Source: CAZKCK01 sp964552325 (GTDB lineage: Bacteria; Bacteroidota; Bacteroidia; Bacteroidales; TTA-H9). From it: a stretch of DNA of 11,238 nucleotides. Of the stretch, positions 1 through 7,900 are shown piece by piece. The notes beneath the pieces were generated by a model. That model was not told the DNA's origin. It ran no database searches and saw nothing but the letters and a program-made list of their open reading frames with translations. The stretch covers positions 1-11,238 of the forward strand of contig CAZKHA010000114.1 in NCBI GenBank assembly GCA_964552325.1. Direction: 5' to 3'. Numbering within the stretch: the stretch's first letter is position 1; each line of letters begins with the position of its first letter. The position numbers and the translations under genes were made by a program.

Positions 1-124
1 GAATTCTCAGCAATTGACAACACAAGTGTACAATCCTGCAGTTTAAGCATGCATAAATAATTGATTTACAGCCTCTGTGTATTAATTGGAGAGAATCGGC
101 TGATTGGCTTTGGTATTCTGTTAA
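1..124. other. Region after the gene 3 stop, no feature seen
   Basis: This is the downstream flank of the operon. No strong hairpin followed by a T-run is visible on the minus strand within 124 bp; only weak 4-5 bp stems occur near 90-120. The transcript may end, or continue, to the left of the window. Confidence 0.5.
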
Positions 125-1459
125 TTAGGGTTCTAATACAGAAATAAAAGCATTAGCGTTTTCAGCCAGCAAGAGCATGTCAGAATCATTTACAATACCA
201 TCGCCATTCAAATCTTCTGCAATATAGCCCAATGAAGAAGTGGCACTCGCATTATCAAGGGATATCATATCCAAAGCATCCACAACTTTGTCTTGGTTTA
301 TATCACCGGAAGGAACAAGATAGTTGGCGCCAAGTTGTTTTAAATTGCCACCGAATGCTTTGGCTGCGTTATCGGTAAAATCATATGCCACCAAATTTGA
401 AAAAAGTGACACCGCCTGGCTTGACCAAACGCAAACATGATTTCTGTTTTTAATTGCAATATAATACGTACCATTTATATTGCTTGGAACAATTATTTGT
501 GAAGTTCCGTCAGTCTTGAGCCCAACGTTGGTTGCTGTATAAATAGTTTGATAGGGAGGTGCATTGCTATGAAATTCAACATCATAATAATCGGCAATAT
601 CCCCACTAAAATGATAGCCATTTTCGTCTTGTGCCTTGTTCATTTGTTGGGACGTAGAATTATAGAGGCCCTCTAAGAAAAACTTCAAGTTGAAAACTTT
701 ATTCACCGTGACCGGAAGGCTAGCCGTAGCGGTTACTCCGCAAACATTTTGTCCTTTTACGGTAACTTCACCTGAAAACGAATTTGGCGTGTATGCAATC
801 GAAATGCTGGTTGAGGAACTCGAACCACTCGAACCATCAGGTATTGTCCAAATATAGGATGTTGCATTGGTAATGGGTGCAATGCTATATGATTCAGTTG
901 ATTGGGGGTAAACCGATGTGGGGCCAGCAATGGCAGCAACCGTGCCTAAAACCATATAGGATACGCTTGCATTGAAGTAAAAGCTTGGTGTAGGTGAATC
1001 GTTCATGGGGTCGCCAATGGCGTCGGCATATTCACAGTCGTTTCCACTGTTGCTCGTATTGTTGAATGTTATGCTTGGATTTCCTGATAAATACGTAAAA
1101 TTAAGATCAAGGAGCTTTGTTTCTGGGTTTAAGGTTACTGGATTCACATCGGACCAGATGATCATAATCTTATGCAATGTGCTATTAACTACTATTTTGT
1201 TCACGATTATGCCTCCAGGAAGATTGGAGGTAATGTCAGAAGCGTTGATAAATGAAACTTGTGATGGATTGTAATCAAGCCGAAGGCTTACAGCGGTTAT
1301 ATCTGTAAAACCATTTACAGTTATCGGAACTTTAAAGCTGTTTCCAGCGCATAGGGTAGATGAACCCGCTGTGGTTATGGGTGCATCAAGTCCAAAGGCA
1401 TGATTTGCGGTCATTGCACCAAAAATAAGCAACAGAATAATGTATAATGAGATTTTCAT
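125..1459 (-). CDS. Secreted cohesin and dockerin protein without a recognisable T9SS type A tail (gene 3)
   Basis: This 444-aa protein has a clear signal peptide (1-23, AFG before LDA), a cohesin module (25-170) and one PKD-like domain (171-253). A module of about 127 residues (257-383) starts at LKFFLEGLYN and includes AQDENG and TYYIAIKNRN. The C-terminus is a dockerin with two full calcium loops (D386-D397 and D416-D427; D, N, D at loop positions 1, 3, 5 and D at 12), and the protein ends 17 residues after the second loop. The 257-end segment resembles a module pair I recall at the C-termini of many Bacteroidota exported proteins. No FPNP-type T9SS sorting domain is present. The ATG lies 8 bp after the gene 2 stop, so its ribosome site overlaps the end of gene 2 and translational coupling is likely. 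Residues 1-253 are collinear with gene 2 residues 1-256, pointing to duplication. Confidence 0.92.
   Translation of the reverse strand: MKISLYIILLLIFGAMTANHAFGLDAPITTAGSSTLCAGNSFKVPITVNGFTDITAVSLRLDYNPSQVSFINASDITSNLPGGIIVNKIVVNSTLHKIMIIWSDVNPVTLNPETKLLDLNFTYLSGNPSITFNNTSNSGNDCEYADAIGDPMNDSPTPSFYFNASVSYMVLGTVAAIAGPTSVYPQSTESYSIAPITNATSYIWTIPDGSSGSSSSTSISIAYTPNSFSGEVTVKGQNVCGVTATASLPVTVNKVFNLKFFLEGLYNSTSQQMNKAQDENGYHFSGDIADYYDVEFHSNAPPYQTIYTATNVGLKTDGTSQIIVPSNINGTYYIAIKNRNHVCVWSSQAVSLFSNLVAYDFTDNAAKAFGGNLKQLGANYLVPSGDINQDKVVDALDMISLDNASATSSLGYIAEDLNGDGIVNDSDMLLLAENANAFISVLEP
152..310 (-). other. C-terminal canonical dockerin of gene 3
   Basis: Residues 384-436 hold two 12-residue calcium loops, GDINQDKVVDALD and EDLNGDGIVNDSD, each followed by a short helix (MISLDN, MLLLAEN), separated by about 18 residues. 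Unlike the dockerins of genes 1 and 2, both loops have acidic or Asn ligands at positions 1, 3 and 5, so both could bind calcium. Confidence 0.88.
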
Positions 1460-1467
1460 ATTATACG

Positions 1468-4400
1468 CTATAAGTTTTGTATAATAATTTTTTCTTGGAT
1501 TTTCTTGTACACCTTATCTGATTGAAGGGTGATCACAACAAAATAGATGCCGGAAGGAAATTGTGAAACTGGTATTTCGTTTGCGATTTCACAAAGATAT
1601 GTCAGATTTGATAAACTATATACAATTCTACCAGAAACATCTGTTATTTGAATACAGGATGATGTAGGATTCGCAGTTTGGCAATGAATATTTAAATATT
1701 CTGATGCTGGATTTGGGAACAAACGTACACTAAACATTTCAAATTTTTCTTCCGTTTGACCAAGTTTTAGTTCTTTTATCCCTTGGGTTGTAAGTTCTAT
1801 ATCCTCAAGTGTTTCACCATATTCATCTGCCAATTCAGTTTGGTCGGCAAGGCCTAATTCAATGCTTTGTCCTCCAGGAATTGAAGTTTTTAACTTCAAC
1901 GTTAGTTTGAGCAATTCATCGTCTTGAACCAGCCGTAAAGGTTCAAGTTCTGACCAAGCAATAAGCAATTGACCGTTTTTTGCTGTAAAAGCAGTGCTTT
2001 GATGGTTGATGGTCACATTTTGGACAGCAATTAATTCTTCGGGATAATCAATTGCCAATGAGGCTGCTCCCAATGTAAGAGGTTTTGTTACCTTTACAGA
2101 AAGCTCAAAATCTTGCCCTTGGGTAATTTCAACAATGCCATCAAATACTAAAACGGTCTTTTGACTAAGAAAATCGCCTTGATTTGGAATGTGTGAACCA
2201 TTCACATCACCTGTACAAAGCCCTGAATAATTGCGTGTTATATCTGACTGAGGCATCTGGATGGTATCACCTGCAAAGCTTGCTTTGGCAAATGTCCAAT
2301 CGGTTCGTAAAAAGGTTGAATCCAAGCCAGAAAAGCGCCGTTTTACTTTAGCGGCATCGGTTGAATTTATGGAATTGGAGTTATTTACATCTGCTGCTGT
2401 TTGTCTTAATGTTGAGGATAAGGTTTCTAAGCCAGCAAAATGCCGTTGAATTTTGATTGCATCGGTAGCATTTACGCCCCCCCATGGTTTGGTGGAACTG
2501 CCGGCAATGGTATATAAACCGGGTTGAACGCCTTCAAAACGGTAGTAACCTGTGGCTGAAGTATAGGTTGAATCGATAACCGTTTCGGCAGATGAAAGCT
2601 TCACCAAAACCGAATCTAAAGCTGTTTCAGCCAAATTATTATACCTAAAGTACCCATCGATGTTGTACCCGACACGTACTTCCAATGTATCCGCTATTCC
2701 TTGTCCGCAATCGTTTGTACCACATGCAATTACATACCCTGATTTGGCATTGGCAGAAAAGTTTACGGTTATGGTGTTTGAAGCGGTTCCTGAAACCAGC
2801 ATGGCACCCGGGGGCAATAACCAACTATATCCGGTAGCATATTCAACTTCAGGTAAAGCGTAGGTTACGTTTGATTGATTTGGAAGTACTTGTGTTAATC
2901 CAACAGTACCTATAGCATTGGCTGGCAAGGGATTGATTAAAATTTCTAAAGGTTCTGATGCTTCGCCAATGCCGCAAGCATTGCTGCCATAAACAGTTAT
3001 GTATCCAGAAGTTGCGCTCGTTGACCAAGACGCGGTGATGGAATTGGTTAGTTGGCCCGAAGTTATGCTTCCCCCTTGCGGCAGCGTCCAGTGGTAGGCA
3101 TTGGCATATGGCAAGGGCTCTATCTCAAAAATGTATCCACTTTGACCTTGGCAATTGAGCAAAGGCCCTGAACTAACAATTGCTGAAGGCTTTATAACCC
3201 CTAGGTTTGTGATTTGGGCATTGGAATAAAAGTCGAATGTAGGCGCGTCATTCATGGCAATCCCTGAGGCGTCAGCATATTCACATTCACCACCTCCATT
3301 ATCGGTGTTGTTAAAAGAAATTGTAGGCGAACCACTTAGGTGGGTAAACTTCAAGTTTATCAAAAGGCTGCTATCGGGCAATGATGCAGGTATGATGTTG
3401 GACCAAGCAATAATAATTTTATGAACTTGATTTGATGGGGTTGTTTTGAATACTTCGATACCCACCAACGCGGTATTAAGGTTTGTATAGCCCTTATAAT
3501 CAAGCAAGTTTGGGTTGTAATCGAGTGTAAGTGAAACAGCCGAAACTTGCTCAAAATTATCAACGTGTATTGGAACCACTATATCATCTCCTGGGCAAAT
3601 GCTCGAAGAGCCGGCATAGGTTTTTGGGGCATTGCTGGCATTTACAATTACAGGTAAAATGCTTGGGTTTTGAGAAGCGCATCCGGTAGTATTTGTGTAA
3701 GTTAAGCCAATACTCATATTTCCAATAGTTTCCCATAAAACACTTATTTCGCTTGAGCCTGCACCCGAAACAATGCTGCCTCCAGGGGAAATGGACCAAT
3801 TGTATTGGCTCATACCAGGTTCTGTGCTATAGGTTGCCAAGCCCGAGCCGATGATTAGGCTTTGTGGTCCGGAGATGCTTGGTATTGGGAAGTTTGAAAC
3901 GTTAATAGGCAGCGAAGTCTGAGCTACACCCGAACATCCTGCTGCATTTGTGTAGCCAACAGAAATTGTATGAATGCCACTGCTTGTCCATAGCACCGTT
4001 GCGGTTGCTGAGTTTTGCCCTGCAAGCACACTGCCACCTTCCGAAATTGTCCATTGATAGTTTGTTTGCCCTGTTTGAGTGGAATAAACAAGGGCTTCAT
4101 TGGGAATACATACCTGTGTTTGTCCTGCAATTATTGGGGTTTCAACAGCAATTACCGTGATGGGTAATGAGGAGCTTGTGCCTGATCCACAGGTATTTGT
4201 TCCTTTTACGCTTATATTGCCTGATAAAGCATTGCCTCCGTAGTTCACCACAATTGATGGTGTATTGTCGCCTGAAACGATTGTTGCCCCAGTAGGCACA
4301 GTCCAAAGATAACCCGTAGCATTGTTTATGGATGCCACCGAATAAGCAACATCAGTTTGGCCTTGGCAGATGGTCGTTGGCCCCGAAATGGCAGCGGCAG

Positions 4401-4917
4401 CCCCCACCACATTGTTCTGTATCAATGCATCGTGATAAAAATTGGTGGTAGGAAAGTCGTACATGGGATTGCTTGCCTCATCCGAATATTCGCAATCGCC
4501 ACTGCTGTTGGAGGTGTTGTTGAACGTTATAGCAGGGCTTCCGGCTATGTGAACAAACTTTAAATCGAGTAATTTGGCGCCATTTACTAGCGAAGTTGGG
4601 GTGATGCTTGACCAAGATATCATAATTTTATGCAGGGTGCTGCTAACAATTATCTTGTTTACAATTACACCGGGCAAACTGGTATTAACCCCTGAATACG
4701 ACGTATAAGTTGCCAGTTGCGGATTAAAATCAAGCCGAAGGGATATACCAGTAACCTGTGTAAAATTGTTGACTGTGACGGGAACCGTAAACGAACTGCC
4801 AGGGCATACCAATGAGCTGTTGGCGGTTGTAACCGGTGCATCCCTGCCTATCAAAATAAATGGCAAACCAATCAACCATGCTAGGAGTAGCGATTTGAAG
4901 TAAATTCGGGTTTTCAT
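1468..4917 (-). CDS. Secreted multi-cohesin protein with PKD-like repeats, dockerin and T9SS sorting domain (gene 2)
   Basis: This 1149-aa exported protein is a partial paralogue of gene 1. A signal peptide (about 1-24, with a weak cleavage site near LIG/RDA) precedes cohesin 1 (26-168), three PKD-like repeats (174-427), cohesin 2 (430-572) and two more PKD-like repeats (578-750). A CNA-B/carboxypeptidase-regulatory-like domain (752-806) leads into a dockerin-like region (807-915). A divergent cohesin-like domain (922-1045) and a type A T9SS sorting domain (1062-1149, FPNP at 1067-1070) complete it. The dockerin has calcium loops D843-D854 and D904-D915, plus a degenerate loop at KPWGGVN. Both full cohesins carry the phylum-typical signatures ISLRLDFNP-like, HKIMISWS-like and CEYAD/CEYSD. 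From residue 752 to the end its module order matches gene 1. It follows gene 1 by 76 bp and precedes gene 3 by 8 bp. No enzyme motif is seen; a scaffold or adhesin role is inferred from modules only. Confidence 0.93.
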   Translation of the reverse strand: MKTRIYFKSLLLAWLIGLPFILIGRDAPVTTANSSLVCPGSSFTVPVTVNNFTQVTGISLRLDFNPQLATYTSYSGVNTSLPGVIVNKIIVSSTLHKIMISWSSITPTSLVNGAKLLDLKFVHIAGSPAITFNNTSNSSGDCEYSDEASNPMYDFPTTNFYHDALIQNNVVGAAAAISGPTTICQGQTDVAYSVASINNATGYLWTVPTGATIVSGDNTPSIVVNYGGNALSGNISVKGTNTCGSGTSSSLPITVIAVETPIIAGQTQVCIPNEALVYSTQTGQTNYQWTISEGGSVLAGQNSATATVLWTSSGIHTISVGYTNAAGCSGVAQTSLPINVSNFPIPSISGPQSLIIGSGLATYSTEPGMSQYNWSISPGGSIVSGAGSSEISVLWETIGNMSIGLTYTNTTGCASQNPSILPVIVNASNAPKTYAGSSSICPGDDIVVPIHVDNFEQVSAVSLTLDYNPNLLDYKGYTNLNTALVGIEVFKTTPSNQVHKIIIAWSNIIPASLPDSSLLINLKFTHLSGSPTISFNNTDNGGGECEYADASGIAMNDAPTFDFYSNAQITNLGVIKPSAIVSSGPLLNCQGQSGYIFEIEPLPYANAYHWTLPQGGSITSGQLTNSITASWSTSATSGYITVYGSNACGIGEASEPLEILINPLPANAIGTVGLTQVLPNQSNVTYALPEVEYATGYSWLLPPGAMLVSGTASNTITVNFSANAKSGYVIACGTNDCGQGIADTLEVRVGYNIDGYFRYNNLAETALDSVLVKLSSAETVIDSTYTSATGYYRFEGVQPGLYTIAGSSTKPWGGVNATDAIKIQRHFAGLETLSSTLRQTAADVNNSNSINSTDAAKVKRRFSGLDSTFLRTDWTFAKASFAGDTIQMPQSDITRNYSGLCTGDVNGSHIPNQGDFLSQKTVLVFDGIVEITQGQDFELSVKVTKPLTLGAASLAIDYPEELIAVQNVTINHQSTAFTAKNGQLLIAWSELEPLRLVQDDELLKLTLKLKTSIPGGQSIELGLADQTELADEYGETLEDIELTTQGIKELKLGQTEEKFEMFSVRLFPNPASEYLNIHCQTANPTSSCIQITDVSGRIVYSLSNLTYLCEIANEIPVSQFPSGIYFVVITLQSDKVYKKIQEKIIIQNL
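2173..2664 (-). other. CNA-B-like and dockerin-like block of gene 2
   Basis: Gene 2 residues 752-915 are the counterpart of the gene 1 block without the adjoining cohesin, which here lies before two PKD-like domains. The degenerate first loop (KPWGGVNATDA), the canonical second loop (ADVNNSNSINSTDA then KVKRRFSGL) and the third loop (GDVNGSHIPNQGD) are all preserved. Confidence 0.8.
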
Positions 4918-4993
4918 AATGATTGGGTTAAAGGGTTAAGGTAACTGAAGCCTTTGCGAGAACTATTTGTATCTCATTATATGCAAAGTGCTA
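4918..4993 (-). other. Intergenic gap between genes 1 and 2
   Basis: These 76 bp hold no hairpin with a T-run and no match to the TAnnTTTG element on the minus strand, so genes 1 and 2 are probably cotranscribed. A GGGTTAA heptamer occurs twice in tandem (4925-4931 and 4933-4939, plus strand), just upstream of the gene 2 start. Confidence 0.5.
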
Positions 4994-7900
4994 TCATTCA
5001 ATCACTAACTTTTTAACCAATCTTAGGTTTTGGTCATGGGCATCAAGTTGAATTACTAATTGGTAAATGCCAGCAGGATAGGTTTCTGTATTTAGCTGAA
5101 TTTGGGCCTTTCCTTTCTGAAATGCTTGGGTTTTAATGCTTCCTGATATTTCGCCCAAGGCATTGTAAAGTGTACAAGTTACGTTCGAGCTGTTTTTTAG
5201 GTCGAGTGCAATATTTACTAGGTTCCTGGCAGGATTTGGGTATACCGAACAAGCATAGAGCAATTGTGCAGCATCATTTAAACCGGTTGCTTTGTAAGGG
5301 ATTACGGTTAAGCTTGCAAGTTCGATTTGTTGAAGTGCAGTCCCGTTTTCATCGGCAAGCTCTGATTCGTTGGAGGCTTGGAATGCATACGATAAATTGC
5401 CAGTAAAGGCTTCTTTAGCCCTGAATTGTATGGTCAGTAAAGCCTCTCCACTGGTAAGTGAAAGCGTTTCCAATTCTGACCAAGCTATGCGGATCTGGCT
5501 ATTAACGATGTTGTAGATAGGCTCTCCGCTGGGGAGGCTTACCAAAATAGGCTCAAACAAATCTTCAGGGAATGGGATAACCAATGAGATAGCAGATAGT
5601 TGAAGGTTGTTGACCACCCTTAGGGGTACTTCAAACAATTGACCGGGAGCAACCTCGATAACGCCTTCACTGGCTAATGTAACTTTTTGCGTGTTCCAAT
5701 CACCTGTCGAAAGGTCGTTGGAGCCATTTACATCGCCCACGCAAAGCCCATAAAAATCTTGGCTAAGGCAAGCACCGTTTATCGTGATGGTATCGCCGCC
5801 TACTAAGGCCTTTGAAAAGGTCCAATTGCCCCGGGCAAAGTAATTTGACAATCCCGCGAAGCGGCGTTTAACCTGAAGGGCATCTGTAGCATTAACAAAT
5901 TGGCTATTGTTTACATCACCCGATAAAATGTTTACAGGTTCGGCAAGCGGTTCTATGCCAATGAAGTGGCGCTGTATTTTTGCTGCATCCGTGCTATTAA
6001 CACCTTGCCAAGGCTTATTCGAGAAGGCGTTTACGCGATAAATGCCATTCGGCACATGTGGAAAATTAAAGCCGCCTAATGTGTTTGTTAATACGGTATC
6101 AATATGAACCCCATTCTGTATTAAAATTACACTCAAGCTATCAAGCGGGGTTGATAAATTGTTTTTGTAAACAAAGGTTCCATCAAATTGCCAATCAGGC
6201 CTGTAATGAATGTTGCCATTCCCATAATACGTTGCACTTGGATCGTCAGTCATCGGAACTCCGTTTAGGTCAGCAAATTCACATTCTTGCCCAAGGTTTG
6301 AAGTGTTATTCCATGTCAAATCGGTGGTGCCTGAGATGTATTGAAAAAGAAGATCAACAACCTTGCTGCCATTGGTTAGGCTCACAGGAACAATGTCTGA
6401 CCATGAAATAACTATTTTGCTTAGCGTAGGGTTAATGTTGGTGTTGTAAACCATAACGTCGTTCAATAGAATGTTGGTGTTTGAGAACCCATTGAAAAGC
6501 AAAACCTGGGGATCGTAATCCAACCGCAGCGAAATTGCAGTTACGTTGGTGAAATTATCCACTTTAATTGGCACTGAAACAGGGGAGTTGACTTGTAAAC
6601 CAATTGAGTCGGTGTAAGTAAATGGCGCATCAAATGGAATGTAGGCATTTACTGAAACTGTTTTGGTTAGGGTGTTTTGGCAACCTAATGAGGTTACAAT
6701 GGCAAGTTGTACGGTATAATCACCTGCTGAAGTGTAAGTATGCAGCGGGTTTTGCAAGTCTGAAGTGGTTCCGTCACCAAAACTCCAGAGCCAATTGGTT
6801 ATAACACCATTGGCAGTTGCAGATAAATCTTGGAAAAGGGTGGGTATGGCATTAAAAGGAACGGAATAGCTAAAATCGGCAGTTGGTAATGGGATAAGGC
6901 TGACAAACAACGTCGATTCATTGCTTACAGCACAGGCGTTTAATGCTTTAACTTTTATATATCCAGATAGGGCTGTATTTGAAAAGCTTACCACAATGGT
7001 GTTTGTATTGCTCGTACCAATTACACCTTCGGGCAATATCCACTCATAAGCAATTGCATTTTGCACCGGGTCAATTGTATAGGTTACGCCCTCAGAACCA
7101 GCGCATACACTTGTTAAACCTGCTATTGGGCCGGTGTTTCCTGGTAAGGGGTTTGCAACAAGGTTTAGGATGCTCGCAGTTGAAGCGGTGCAACCTTCGA
7201 TGCTTGTATAATTAACAGTAATATAATGATTTCCGGGCGTATTCCAATTGACCAAAACCGCATTGGTTCCCAGACCGGAGGTAATGCTGCCACCAGCAGA
7301 AACATCCCAACTATAAGCACTCATCCCCAATTCCGTTGAATATTGGATGCTTGTACTTCCTTCACAAACTATTGCTTCCCCAGAAATGCCCGGGGTAGGA
7401 AGCGGGTTGATGGACACTGTTGTATTTGTTGCGTTTACGCAATTGCCATCCGTAAAGGTGTAAGTTACAATGTAGGTTCCTGCCATGCTTTCAGCAAGAT
7501 TTATCTCACCTGTAGTTTGATTAAGACTTAAACCAGACGTTGAAGCAAAAGTTCCGGCAGTTTGCCCATTAAGTGTAACATTGGCCATACCAGTGTTGCA
7601 ATACGGTGAGCCAGAATAAGATATTGAGGCAGTGGGTAAAGCAAAGATAGTTAGCGCGGTTTGTGTGGAATTGGAGCATGACCCGTCAGTAAAAGAATAG
7701 GTAATTTGATAGGTACCTGCCATGCTGGCTTCTAAGTTTATTTGGCCCGTGGTGCTATTTATGCTTAGCCCTTGTGGAGAAGCCGTGTAAACCCCGCCGG
7801 TTTGCCCTGTTAAGGTAACTTCTGCTATGCCTTCTGGGCAATATGAAGAAGATGGATAAGCGATGCTGGCTGTTGGGAGAGCGAGCACTGTTAAGTTGTT

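Noticed and set aside
1..6. EcoRI site exactly at the window start, suggesting a cloning junction
   Set aside because: The same site also occurs inside the window (near 9422, 10088 and 11043), so a complete digest fragment is not indicated; it is probably coincidence.
80..124. Rho-independent terminator after gene 3
   Set aside because: Only 4-5 bp stems can be drawn and none is followed by a T-run on the minus strand.
6079..6411. Plus-strand open frame of 110 codons inside gene 1
   Set aside because: It lies antisense within the clearly coding cohesin and CNA-B-like region; its peptide is rich in C, H, Q and L as expected of a shadow frame.
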